Source: Chryseobacterium luteum (GTDB lineage: Bacteria > Bacteroidota > Bacteroidia > Flavobacteriales > Weeksellaceae). From it: a stretch of 34,980 nucleotides of DNA. This document shows positions 8,082 to 15,752 of this stretch, in pieces (position 1 is the stretch's first letter; every line of letters starts with the position of its first letter). The stretch is taken from the NCBI RefSeq assembly GCF_000737785.1, contig NZ_JPRO01000028.1:1-34980 (forward strand), written 5' to 3'. The notes under the pieces are model-generated. The model worked only from the letters and a program-made list of their open reading frames with translations, did not search any database and had not been told where the DNA came from. Both the position numbers and the translations under genes were made by a program.

Positions 8082-8390
8082 ATGGAAAAAAAGCCCCATT
8101 TCAAAGCTACACTGACTTATCTTGCAACAGAAGACGGCGGTATTGTAACGCCGGTTTCTTCCGGTTTCAGAACCGTTATCAGGTTTCCGTATGATAACAA
8201 AGATCTTATTGCCAACCAAACGTTTTTAGAAACAGAACTTGTATTTCCAGGAGATACTGTCGTTGCCGATATTATTTTGTTGGAAGCTAAAGAAGCATTA
8301 GAAAAAATATATGAAGGGATAGATTTCGACCTTCTTATTAATTCAAATACGATAGGAAGTGGCGTGATCACTCATATTTATAGAAAATGA
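8082..8390 (+). CDS. Free-standing EF-Tu domain III-like protein
   Basis: 102 residues. The whole protein aligns by eye to domain III of elongation factor Tu: FKATLTYLATEDGGIVTPVS corresponds to the EF-Tu segment F-x-A-x-x-Y-x-L-x-x-x-E-G-G-R-x-T-P, SGFRTVIRF to KGYRPQFYF, LVFPGDTVVADIILL to the MPGD strand, and FDLLINSNTIGSGVITHI to the final RTVGAGVV strand. The GTPase domain and domain II are absent. It would form a small six-stranded beta-barrel in the cytoplasm. Its role is unknown; in EF-Tu this domain contacts tRNA and EF-Ts. There is no partner gene within an operon distance, so it seems monocistronic. Domain assignment is likely; biological function is not known. Confidence 0.75.
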   Translation: MEKKPHFKATLTYLATEDGGIVTPVSSGFRTVIRFPYDNKDLIANQTFLETELVFPGDTVVADIILLEAKEALEKIYEGIDFDLLINSNTIGSGVITHIYRK

Positions 8391-8434
8391 AAACATAAGA
8401 ATCTAAAAAGTTATTTATAATTTTATTCCTCTTT

Positions 8435-8512
8435 CTATTTACTGCTGTCTATCAAAATTTCTTCTATAATTATTTTTTGAACTTTTTCTCCCTCTTCAGT
8501 CAATCTTGGATA
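8435..8512 (-). pseudogene. Possible C-terminal gene remnant
   Basis: On the minus strand a short frame ending in TAG at 8435-8437 reads VLYPRLTEEGEKVQKIII and then EEILIDSSK. This looks like a real amphipathic protein C-terminus, but no start or upstream domain is present (stop codons lie just upstream). I do not recognise the family. It may be a remnant or chance. Confidence 0.25.
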
Positions 8513-8562
8513 TAACACTTTTAGAAAGCAGTTCCTTCTGAACAATATGCATTATAATAACG

Positions 8563-9033
8563 TCAGCTTGACGGAACAATTGGCCCGTTATCATTACTTA
8601 TAAAATCCATAGTCTTTTGTTCTAGATCGTAGTGTACATTTAGGTCTTGTTGTAAAAATGTGGCTAGTTTCGTCGCACGCCTGTCTAAGTTTTGAGTTTT
8701 ATTCACCTTAAAGGTCTTGTAGTTTTTCGGTGCAGTATGAGTTCCCATATCCCCCAGGTCGAAAATCTGGTATGTCCCGCTAAGTTTTGTGCCATCCCGC
8801 AAGGTAATAAGGAATTTACTGGCGTCTACAAAATCAAGTATGTCTGGTTGAGCTGCGTTGCTGTTCAAATCGAGTTTATTATCACTGATTTCATCGGTAT
8901 TAAAATACCATTTCGTCTGCTTGATTTTCTGGTTTAGTAGGCCGCCTTTCGGAATTGCTTCCTTAACAGGTATTTGCTGCTGGGCAAAAGCGCAATTGGA
9001 AAATAGAATAAGAAATATAATAATCGTTTTCAT
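8563..9033 (-). CDS. Secreted protein of unknown function
   Basis: 156 residues from the ATG at 9033, chosen because MKTIIIFLILFSNCAFAQQQ is a clean signal peptide; a further ATG 39 nt upstream would add a polar extension in front of it. The mature protein is a small lipocalin-like or beta-sheet domain by appearance (KWYFNTDEISDNKLDL, then FLITLRDGTKLSGTYQIFDL) and has no cysteine after the signal. The family is not recognised. It is transcribed away from the thioredoxin-fold gene at 9279 and appears to be monocistronic. Confidence 0.75.
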   Translation of the reverse strand: MKTIIIFLILFSNCAFAQQQIPVKEAIPKGGLLNQKIKQTKWYFNTDEISDNKLDLNSNAAQPDILDFVDASKFLITLRDGTKLSGTYQIFDLGDMGTHTAPKNYKTFKVNKTQNLDRRATKLATFLQQDLNVHYDLEQKTMDFISNDNGPIVPSS

Positions 9034-9219
9034 ATGGTTAATTTTATCTGACTTTTTTTGAATTGTATGCAATTATCTTATGGTTAGTTCCAATCAATAT
9101 TTAGACCGTTTGATATTGCTTTAATATGGAATTAATAAATCGAAAAATGAAAGTTGCACTCTGACTAAAATAAAATATGCTCTGATAAATCACAGTCACA
9201 AACGGAAATTGGCTAAATA

Positions 9220-9227
9220 TAAATTTG
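9220..9227 (+). promoter_or_regulatory. Candidate -7 promoter element
   Basis: TAAATTTG is a perfect TAnnTTTG match 52 nt before the ATG at 9279. A TTG lies at 9209, too close for the usual -33 spacing, so only the -7 element is supported. Confidence 0.45.
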
Positions 9228-9278
9228 TAAATTAGCATTAAATGGATTCTATTCTTTAGCAAACTTAATACAACTGCA

Positions 9279-9845
9279 ATGAAAAAAATAACATTCCTTC
9301 TCTTTGCCAGTATTCCATTCTTCCTAAATTGCAACGGCCAGGATAAAGAAGAGCGTTCGAAACAATTCATTGCTGCTAATAAAGCCGATATAGATTTTAA
9401 TATCGGGAGCAGTCCAAAATATTTTTCTGCCAAGACCGTTGATGGAAGTAAATTTAGTTCCGAAGTAAATAAAGGTAAATATTGGATCGTATTTGTCTAC
9501 CCAATTGATCATCTTAAAAAGTCAGAAAACTATGATATGGTGGCAGAATTAAATGAGACTTATCAGCGCTTTGGAAACAAATTCCCAATAATTGGTATAG
9601 CCGAAGGGTTTTCGGAAGATGAGCGGGAAACGCAAAAGCTTTTCAAAGAGTCGAAGTTACGGTTTAAACAAATCGATAATACTGAAGGAGTGAATAAAGA
9701 AATCAAACTGAAGGAAAATGTGGTTTGCACGCCAGCTAAAATATTAATCGGACCTGATGGAAAAGTGATCCTCAATGGATGTGGAGGAAAAACCAAAAGC
9801 CTGGATGATGAGCTGGAACGATTGATTAAACAAAACAAGCAATAA
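9279..9845 (+). CDS. Thioredoxin-fold lipoprotein lacking active-site cysteines
   Basis: 188 residues. The N-terminus is a lipoprotein signal (FFLNC, Cys18). Residues about 40-185 have the layout of an AhpC/TlpA-type thioredoxin fold: a YWIVFVYPIDHLKKS strand-loop, IGIAEGFSEDE, and the cis-proline strand VVCTPAKILIGPDGKVILNG. The CxxC (or peroxidatic Cys) expected after the first strand is missing. A serine stands at the position seven residues after Pro, where AhpC has its cysteine, and the only other Cys residues are next to the cis-Pro and near the C-terminus (NGCGG). It is therefore unlikely to be a normal disulfide reductase and may be a redox-inactive or unusual variant. Confidence 0.8.
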   Translation: MKKITFLLFASIPFFLNCNGQDKEERSKQFIAANKADIDFNIGSSPKYFSAKTVDGSKFSSEVNKGKYWIVFVYPIDHLKKSENYDMVAELNETYQRFGNKFPIIGIAEGFSEDERETQKLFKESKLRFKQIDNTEGVNKEIKLKENVVCTPAKILIGPDGKVILNGCGGKTKSLDDELERLIKQNKQ

Positions 9846-9954
9846 CTTATCACATTGGCAAAAGCGACTTATAGGTAAAACTTTCAAGAATTAAAAAAAA
9901 CGGAAATTGTCAATTCATTAATGTCTTCATTAATATCAACATAATTTATACACT

Positions 9955-10944
9955 ATGAAAAAAACAGTAATTTTATTTGCATTGGCTGCCACTGTTATTT
10001 CCTGTAAACAAAAGGCCAAAGAAAAAGCTGATCAGGCAGAAGTACCGGCATCTCAGCAACAGGTAAAAACTGATTCTACAACAGCATTTAGCTTCGAAGC
10101 ACTACCCTACACCAAGGCTGATCTTGGTGTATTCCCGTTTTTCAGCTTACCGAAGGGATTAAAGGAAATGAACAAACCACTGCAAAAGGATTTTGATGTA
10201 TGCTTTTTCCCGGTCAAAGGAGTGATGAAAGCCTTTGAGGGTAAACTGTATAAGGCTAATATCACAGGTGAGCAGGGTACAGAATTCTCTCAGCACTATT
10301 TTGAAAAAAGCATGGATGGTTACCTGAAATCAATTGGCGCCGTTAAAGTCTACTCTGGCACCATAACGCAGGAGGAATATGAGCGCTATCAGAAAAAAGA
10401 TCCTAATAAAGGCGGCGAGGGTGACATTGGTTATGCAGATGAGCAAATTAATTTTTATGCAATCCGAAGCAAAGATCAGGGAAACATTTTAGTCCAGTAT
10501 TCTGCTACAAATGCTGGTGCTAAACTGAATATATTACAGCAGAAGGCTCTTACACAAACTATCAGCAAGATTACTGCAGATGATATCGTGAAAGACCTTG
10601 CTCAAAGCGGGAAATCTATTCTGTATATTAATTTTGATACAGACAAGTCCAGCATTACAGCAGATGGTAAAGAGGTCATAAGCCAGATTGCAGAAGCCTT
10701 AAACAAAGATAAAAATCTAAAAATTATCATTGAAGGGCATACTGACAATACCGGTGATGCAGCACATAACAAAAATTTGTCGGCCGATCGGGCCAATGCC
10801 GTGATGGCAGCCCTGATAAGTCAGAATATAGCAAAATCACGCCTGTCAGCTAAGGGCTTTGGTGCTGAACGTCCATTAGTTGCCAATGATTCTGAAGACA
10901 ATAAAGCAAAAAACCGACGGGTGGAACTGGTTAAAATAAACTAG
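9955..10944 (+). CDS. OmpA family lipoprotein
   Basis: 329 residues. MKKTVILFALAATVISC is a lipoprotein signal peptide with Cys17. Residues about 50-200 form an unrecognised periplasmic domain. The last 110 residues are an OmpA-like peptidoglycan-binding domain: ILYINFDTDKSSITADGK, the IIIEGHTDNTG loop, and the helix NKNLSADRANAVMAALI containing the diaminopimelate-binding Asp/Arg pattern, then KGFGAERPLVAN. It should tether the outer membrane to peptidoglycan. A gap of 109 nt separates it from the thioredoxin-fold lipoprotein on the same strand, so joint transcription is possible. A strong hairpin follows at 11072. Confidence 0.92.
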   Translation: MKKTVILFALAATVISCKQKAKEKADQAEVPASQQQVKTDSTTAFSFEALPYTKADLGVFPFFSLPKGLKEMNKPLQKDFDVCFFPVKGVMKAFEGKLYKANITGEQGTEFSQHYFEKSMDGYLKSIGAVKVYSGTITQEEYERYQKKDPNKGGEGDIGYADEQINFYAIRSKDQGNILVQYSATNAGAKLNILQQKALTQTISKITADDIVKDLAQSGKSILYINFDTDKSSITADGKEVISQIAEALNKDKNLKIIIEGHTDNTGDAAHNKNLSADRANAVMAALISQNIAKSRLSAKGFGAERPLVANDSEDNKAKNRRVELVKIN

Positions 10945-11071
10945 CAGAAATCAGCTTCTCTGGTGAACTGCGCTCCCAAGCATAGTAATCTAACATAGGT
11001 TTGGTTACAAATCTAACTATTCAGCAAAATTCATAAGATAGTATATAACAGAAAGGCTGCTTTATTGCCAG

Positions 11072-11104
11072 TCATGGTCGGAAGAATTTTTCTTCCGACC
11101 ATGA
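11072..11104. terminator. Strong hairpin, likely bidirectional terminator
   Basis: A 15-bp perfect stem (TCATGGTCGGAAGAA pairing with TTCTTCCGACCATGA) with a TTT loop. It lies between the OmpA-lipoprotein gene and the converging remnant, where a shared terminator would be expected. The downstream T tract is interrupted. Confidence 0.7.
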
Positions 11105-11162
11105 TTAGCTTTATCTCACTTTTTTAATTAAAATGATTATTTTTTTATTGTTTAGATAAGTT

Positions 11163-11382
11163 TCAATAACCCTTCAGCACCTTCTCAGAAGAGGCAGGAT
11201 TTTGTCCTGTGACCAGCTTTCCGTCAACAACTGCATAAGGAGCCCAGTCGTCGATTTTACTATGATCCGCCATTCTTTTTCAGCCCATCCGGATAAAATA
11301 CCGCATCAAAGTCTTCAATTTTGACTTCCGGTAACTGATGTGTATTTTTTAATTTCTTCTTCAATAAAAAATCAATGGAGGC
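11163..11382 (-). pseudogene. Decayed DJ-1/PfpI (Hsp31-like) gene
   Basis: In the minus strand one frame reads FLLKKKLKNTHQLPEVKIED followed by FDAVFYPDGLKKNGG, and a second frame reads DHSKIDDWAPYAVVDGKLVT and ends GQNPASSEKVLKGY and a stop at 11163-11165. Both are hallmark stretches of class I glutamine-amidotransferase-like DJ-1/PfpI proteins (glyoxalase III/chaperone Hsp31 type). The FYPGG strand is fused straight to the C-terminal LKKNGG helix, so about 80 residues including the nucleophile-cysteine elbow are gone. A frameshift (TCATAG) then separates the two parts. No N-terminal half is visible. It is downstream of the flavoprotein and esterase genes and was probably the third gene of that operon. 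Confidence 0.75.
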
Positions 11383-11441
11383 TCTTTATTCTATTCGTAA
11401 TTTCCGGAAGCGTCTTCAAATAAAAAATAGTATAAATTTTT

Positions 11442-12023
11442 CTAGACAGCGTCAGATGTAGCAAAATCTTCTATCCGGACAATCCATTTTCGTCTATCAC
11501 TCTCATCTAATTCTTCAAGAGGCCCAATAAAACTATCTTGAATAGAGGATATTCCGCAATATTCTAAAATTCCCTTTTTTAATTGTACAAGTCCGCTAGC
11601 GGCATATATTTCCTCATAGGTATCGAGGGATAGATCTCCTGCCGTTGTAATTATCCTTCCCGTTCTGCCTTCCAGCAATCCATCTTTATTTCCTTGTTTA
11701 TCACTTTTAAAAGTGATCCCCGGAAGAAATGCCCGATCAAAAAATCCTTTCATAATTGCCGGCATACCAAGCCACCACAAAGGATGGATCCACACCTGAT
11801 GCTCGCTCCATCGGATATCTTCCAATGCTTTTTCCAAATCCGGCTCCAATTCCATTCTTTGACGATAACCGAACTGTAGATTTGGATTAAAGTCCAGCTC
11901 TCCGATTGCAATATACCGAACTTCCGAGCCTGCTGCCATTGCAGATTTAATATACGACTGTGCAAGGACAGCATTAAAACTGTCTTTATCCGGATGTCCA
12001 TTGATAACCAGTATTTTTTTCAT
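11442..12023 (-). CDS. NAD(P)H-dependent flavoprotein quinone oxidoreductase
   Basis: 193 residues, flavodoxin-like fold of the NQO/KefF/MdaB family. MKKILVINGHPDKDSFNAVL is the phosphate-binding loop that holds FAD or FMN, HPLWWLGMPAIMKGFFDRAF is the characteristic isoalloxazine-binding helix, and the RTGRIITTAGD segment is the second flavin loop. The reaction is a two-electron reduction of quinones or similar electrophiles by NAD(P)H in the cytoplasm. It starts 2 nt after the stop of the esterase gene, so they form an operon, with the DJ-1 remnant downstream. Together these suggest a detoxification (electrophile/carbonyl) unit controlled by the divergent AraC gene; that link is inferred. 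Confidence 0.88.
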   Translation of the reverse strand: MKKILVINGHPDKDSFNAVLAQSYIKSAMAAGSEVRYIAIGELDFNPNLQFGYRQRMELEPDLEKALEDIRWSEHQVWIHPLWWLGMPAIMKGFFDRAFLPGITFKSDKQGNKDGLLEGRTGRIITTAGDLSLDTYEEIYAASGLVQLKKGILEYCGISSIQDSFIGPLEELDESDRRKWIVRIEDFATSDAV

Positions 12024-12025
12024 TT

Positions 12026-12985
12026 CTATTGATTTAAAATTTGTTTGAATGATTCAATTTGCTGTGCATAAAAATTACCGGATAAGGAACACGGGAAAAA
12101 ATCGAAAGCATGTACTGCCCCTTTTATTTCCAACAGATTGACCGAAACATCCGCGTTCCGTAATTTCCGGGCATAAATTTTTCCTTCATCTTTTAGTGGA
12201 TCTAACTCACAAACAATGATTGTTGCGTCTGGGAGATTACTGAAATCCTCTGCCAGTAAAGGAACTGCATATTTTGGAGGCTGGGCTGTATTATGTCGCA
12301 AATAATGTTTCCACATCCATTCTGCAGCTCTTTTGGTTTGCATTGGGGCATTTGCAAATTCATTCATAGATGATGTTTGCAAAAGTTGGCTCATGGGAGG
12401 GTATAACAAGTACTGGTGTCGGATTTCCACTTCCTGAAGGTCTCTCGCCAGCTGCGTAACAGATGCTGCAATTGTTGCTCCTGCACTGCTTCCACCAATC
12501 AGGATATTATGATTGCTTCCACCTATTTTGTCGGCATATTCTGACAACCATAATAATGCATCATAACCATCTTCCATACCTGCTGGAAATGGGTGTTCCG
12601 GGGCTAACTGGTAATCCACCGAAACTATCATCAGATCAACTTCTGAAGCTAACCGAAAGTATATAAAGTCATATTGTTCGGGAGTGCCATATATAAATGC
12701 ACCACCATGAAAATACAACAATACAGGTAAATTCTGCTTCCCTTTTGGTCTGTATATTCTCAATCGGATCTTGCTGGATTTATCAGAAGACCGGATAAAT
12801 ATATTCTCCACATCCAATTGCGGTGGAATTTCAAGAGGCTCTTCTATCATTGATAAGTTCATTTCCTCTTTTCTGATTTGCGCAGGGTTATTTGCTAACA
12901 GGTTTTCATAATCTATCTGATTATAAGAACTCTTTGAAATAGCTTTCCGTAATGCCGGATCAATATTTTTCATTGTACTTTCCAT
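12026..12985 (-). CDS. HSL-family alpha/beta hydrolase (esterase)
   Basis: 319 residues. Hormone-sensitive-lipase type features are all visible: the oxyanion-hole motif YFHGGAF near residue 91-97 (HGGA instead of HGGG), the nucleophile elbow GSSAG with Ser167, the acid Asp262 in LDPLKDEG and His292 in GAVHAFD. It should hydrolyse short-chain esters in the cytoplasm; no signal peptide is present. The second ATG (12973) is an equally possible start. The quinone-reductase gene follows after 2 nt. A divergent AraC gene starts 133 nt away, and a perfect TAnnTTTG lies at 13053-13060 on this strand. Confidence 0.9.
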   Translation of the reverse strand: MESTMKNIDPALRKAISKSSYNQIDYENLLANNPAQIRKEEMNLSMIEEPLEIPPQLDVENIFIRSSDKSSKIRLRIYRPKGKQNLPVLLYFHGGAFIYGTPEQYDFIYFRLASEVDLMIVSVDYQLAPEHPFPAGMEDGYDALLWLSEYADKIGGSNHNILIGGSSAGATIAASVTQLARDLQEVEIRHQYLLYPPMSQLLQTSSMNEFANAPMQTKRAAEWMWKHYLRHNTAQPPKYAVPLLAEDFSNLPDATIIVCELDPLKDEGKIYARKLRNADVSVNLLEIKGAVHAFDFFPCSLSGNFYAQQIESFKQILNQ

Positions 12986-13052
12986 ATCTACATTATTTAC
13001 ACGTTTACTACAATTTTACTATCTGCTTTAATTTTTCCAAATATTTATTCAG

Positions 13053-13060
13053 CAAATATA
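13053..13060 (-). promoter_or_regulatory. -7 promoter element of the esterase operon
   Basis: The minus strand reads TATATTTG, a perfect TAnnTTTG match, about 68 nt before the esterase start. It abuts the left half of the dyad at 13059-13100. Confidence 0.5.
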
Positions 13061-13100
13061 GACTGATAGATAAGGGGAATACAGGTACATTTCCAGTCTA
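13059..13100. promoter_or_regulatory. Inverted repeat, candidate operator between divergent promoters
   Basis: TAGACTG at 13059-13065 and its exact complement CAGTCTA at 13094-13100 flank 28 bases. The left arm touches the esterase -7 element and the right arm ends 6 nt before the AraC gene's TATCTTTG. This placement suits a site for the AraC protein encoded at 13119, but binding is inferred. Confidence 0.4.
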
Positions 13101-13106
13101 TTTAGG

Positions 13107-13114
13107 TATCTTTG
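13107..13114 (+). promoter_or_regulatory. -7 promoter element of the AraC gene
   Basis: TATCTTTG matches TAnnTTTG and ends only 4 nt before the ATG at 13119. Transcription starting about 7 nt downstream would begin at or inside the start codon, so the mRNA may be leaderless or the true start may lie later. Confidence 0.45.
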
Positions 13115-13118
13115 CGTT

Positions 13119-13952
13119 ATGGCAAGAGAAAATATCCATAATTCATTAGATGTATACTACGAAAAGGTAGACTGTTGTCCCTTACGGAATCAGGAATTTA
13201 ATTTTTTCGAATTTGTCTACGTATTATCAGGAAAAGGAATGCATGGAATCAATGGCAATCAACTTTCTTTTGAAGCAGAGGATCTTTTTTTAATCACACC
13301 CAATGATTACCACTCTTTTGATCTGAATGAAGTGTGTGAGTTTATGGTCGTGCGATTTGCCCCATCTTATGTTAAAAGTTATCATTGGCAGAGTATAGAC
13401 CACATAGAATGTCTTTTGTACTATGCCTCTCATTTTTCGGGTTCTGTTTTAGCCAACGAGGCAGATAAACGCATGGTTGCTAATTTGATGCAGAACTTAA
13501 TGCATACATTGGAACAGGAGTCTATTTATGGCGAAGATCTAATACGTCATTTAGTTAATGCCATTATCGTAATTGCTGCCCGGAATATATCAGTTATGAA
13601 ACCTGAATATATTTCACCAAACGCAGACAAACGAATACTACAAATAATTGACTATATCCAGGAAAATATACGCCAGCCTGAATTACTTAAAATAAATGTA
13701 ATTGCCGCAAAATTCGGTTTGTCTGACACCTACGTTGGGAGTTATTTCAGAAAGCAATGCAATGAATCAATACAACAGTATATCTCTTCATACCGGATTC
13801 GACTGATCGAGCACCGGTTACGCTTCAGCGATAAAAGAGTTCACGAAATAGCCGATGAATTCGGGTTTGCCGACGAAAGCCATATCAATAAGTTTTTCAA
13901 GCGCCATAAAGGATTAAGTTTAAGTGCTTACAGGAATAAAATCAAAAATTAA
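13119..13952 (+). CDS. AraC family transcriptional regulator
   Basis: 277 residues. Residues about 1-140 form a cupin-like ligand-binding domain (FFEFVYVLSGKGMHGINGNQ, then FLITPNDYHSF), typical of AraC sensors. Residues about 170-277 are the two helix-turn-helix motifs: INVIAAKFGLSDTYVGSYF and VHEIADEFGFADESHINKFF followed by KRHKGLSLSAYR. It should bind DNA as a dimer and respond to a small molecule. It is divergent from the esterase/quinone-reductase operon, 133 nt apart, and is the natural candidate regulator for it. The start is uncertain because the promoter element is very close. Confidence 0.92.
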   Translation: MARENIHNSLDVYYEKVDCCPLRNQEFNFFEFVYVLSGKGMHGINGNQLSFEAEDLFLITPNDYHSFDLNEVCEFMVVRFAPSYVKSYHWQSIDHIECLLYYASHFSGSVLANEADKRMVANLMQNLMHTLEQESIYGEDLIRHLVNAIIVIAARNISVMKPEYISPNADKRILQIIDYIQENIRQPELLKINVIAAKFGLSDTYVGSYFRKQCNESIQQYISSYRIRLIEHRLRFSDKRVHEIADEFGFADESHINKFFKRHKGLSLSAYRNKIKN

Positions 13953-14061
13953 TGCTACGCACCTATTTACCCGGGCAAATCTTTAGTTTTCGGATTGCGA
14001 AGAATTCCCCGGCGTCATTAATAAATCCTGTTGTTATTGGATCTTGTAAATATTCATCAAA

Positions 14062-14319
14062 TTATAAATTTATTTTCTCAATTGTCCGTAATGCTTTCTT
14101 TATAATATATTCTGTTTCTTTTGTTGGACTTTCTTTTTTCCATCTCTTGCAAACTTCATCAATAAATTGAGGATTGGTTTTGCCTGCAAATCTTCTTATA
14201 TTCGCGTCTTCGTTATTTGCCCAATCTTTTAGTATTGCAATAAGGATCACCAATGTGCTGCCCTCTATTTGTTTATAATTAGACAATTGGTATTTTATGT
14301 AAAAAGACAATCGGGGCAT
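14062..14319 (-). pseudogene. Fragment of a DNA alkylation repair (HEAT-repeat) gene
   Basis: An 85-codon frame. ILKDWANNEDANIRRFAG and KRWKKESPTKETEYIIKKAL followed by RTIEK match the HEAT-like repeats of AlkC/AlkD-type DNA glycosylases (pattern W-x5-E-x-V-R-R-x-A and the W-I-I-K-H-A-x-R-T-L-x-K motif). Full proteins of this family are 200-370 residues, so only one to two repeats remain. A stop codon lies directly upstream of the ATG and the preceding efflux gene ends 17 nt away, leaving no room for an N-terminal part. Further downstream, another minus-strand frame near 13974-14062 reads FDEYLQDPITTGFINDAGEF and ends in a stop; I do not recognise it. It may still be expressed as a short protein but the domain is not intact. 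Confidence 0.55.
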
Positions 14320-14336
14320 TCAAGTATATTGTCACT

Positions 14337-15752
14337 TTAATCAATTCCACCACCCAAAGCTCTGTAAAGGTCAATATCAGAATTCAGTTTTTCAACTTTG
14401 ACGTTAATGTATTCCAAATCATTCTGTAACTTATTATTTTGAGCGGTAATCACTTCAAGATAAGTTGCCATTCCGCTTTTGTAAAGTTTCACGGCATCGT
14501 TAATTCCTTTTTCTAAAATAGAAGTTCGTTGCTCCAGAAGACTTAATCTTTCGCTGCTTCCCTGAGATTTTGCCATCGCATCCGAAACTTCACCAACCGC
14601 AGTCATTAAAGTCTGTTTAAAATTGAATACTGCTTTTTCCTGTTCAATAATGGCAGTTTCATAGCCGGTTTTCAGTTGTCTTTTCTTCAGAAGAGGCATC
14701 GTTAAATTGGCTGCCAAAGTTTTTGTAATTGAGCCGGGAAGGTCAAACCAGGTATTTATTTTATTTGAATTAACTCCTATTTGTGGTGACAAACTTATAC
14801 TCGGATACATCGCTGCTTTTGCCAGTCCTGTTTTTGCATTCAGGCTTACCACGTTCAATTCAGCTGCTTTCAAATCAGGCCTTCTGCTTAACAATTGCGC
14901 AGGAATTCCGGAAGACATTTGATGATCAATAATTAATGTTTCAAAATTTGCGGTTCTTTCTACTGAGCTTGGATATTCCCCACAAAGAATACTCAATGCA
15001 TTTTCCTGAACGGAAATATTTTGCTGCGCCAAAGGAACCAAAAGTTCAGCCGTTTTCTTTTGTGCTTCAGATTGTTGTATTACAAGAGAATTGATTTGTC
15101 CTGCCGTGTATTGCAGTTTCATCATTGTGAGTGTTTTATCACTCAATTCAATATTTTGTTGGGCAATTTTTAACTGTTCATCTAAGCTGATAAGATTGTA
15201 ATAAACTTTTGCTACCTCAACAATAATTCGGCTTTTTAAAGCATCAGCATTTTGTTTTTGAGCAAAATAATCGGCTGCTGCAGACTGTTTCTGCATTTTT
15301 GCTTTACCCCAGATATCTACTTCCCAAGATAAACTTAGATTGGCGCCGAAATCATCGAGATATTTTGCACCTGTAAACTGTTCATTCAGCGAACCGTTCA
15401 GACTGTTTTTAGAAGCCCAGGTTCTGGTGGCTCCTGCATTGAAATCCAGAGTGGGCATCAATGTATTTTTTGCCTGTCTGTAAGCCAGATCAAGTTGTTC
15501 GATATTTTTTAAAGCAACGTTAATTTCATTATTTTTGTCTAAAGCTTTTTCAATTAAAACAGCCAATTTCTGGTCTTGGAAAAATGTTTTCCAAGGCAAA
15601 ACGATTGTATCACCTGTAACCTGAAGTGGCTGTTTATAATTTTCAGGAATATTGAGGTCTGCCCTTTTATAATCTTTTTGGATAGCGCAGGAAACCAAAA
15701 CTAATGTCACTGTAACGGCAAAAAGAATTTGTTTGAGATTAAATATTTTCAT
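14337..15752 (-). CDS. Outer membrane efflux lipoprotein (TolC/OprM-type, NodT family)
   Basis: 471 residues from the ATG at 15752, chosen because MKIFNLKQILFAVTVTLVLV then SC gives a lipoprotein signal with lipobox; longer starts put 18 polar residues ahead of it. The protein has the two repeated OEP halves of long coiled-coil helices (for example AAADYFAQKQNADALKSRII and SERLSLLEQRTSILEKGIND) and the PDLKAAELNV segment typical of NodT proteins. Trimers form the outer-membrane exit duct of a tripartite drug efflux system. It overlaps the pump gene's stop by 14 nt and is the last gene of the adaptor-pump-duct operon. Confidence 0.93.
   Translation of the reverse strand: MKIFNLKQILFAVTVTLVLVSCAIQKDYKRADLNIPENYKQPLQVTGDTIVLPWKTFFQDQKLAVLIEKALDKNNEINVALKNIEQLDLAYRQAKNTLMPTLDFNAGATRTWASKNSLNGSLNEQFTGAKYLDDFGANLSLSWEVDIWGKAKMQKQSAAADYFAQKQNADALKSRIIVEVAKVYYNLISLDEQLKIAQQNIELSDKTLTMMKLQYTAGQINSLVIQQSEAQKKTAELLVPLAQQNISVQENALSILCGEYPSSVERTANFETLIIDHQMSSGIPAQLLSRRPDLKAAELNVVSLNAKTGLAKAAMYPSISLSPQIGVNSNKINTWFDLPGSITKTLAANLTMPLLKKRQLKTGYETAIIEQEKAVFNFKQTLMTAVGEVSDAMAKSQGSSERLSLLEQRTSILEKGINDAVKLYKSGMATYLEVITAQNNKLQNDLEYINVKVEKLNSDIDLYRALGGGID

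Larger units (their letters stand above)
10945..11441. other. Intergenic stretch with hairpin and decayed gene
   Basis: These ~500 bases hold the terminator hairpin at 11072-11104 and the DJ-1/Hsp31 remnant at 11163-11382. I see no other gene. Confidence 0.6.

Noticed and set aside
9101..9433. 110-codon minus-strand frame
   Set aside because: It lies over the 5' half of the thioredoxin-fold gene and its promoter, and shows no signal or domain.
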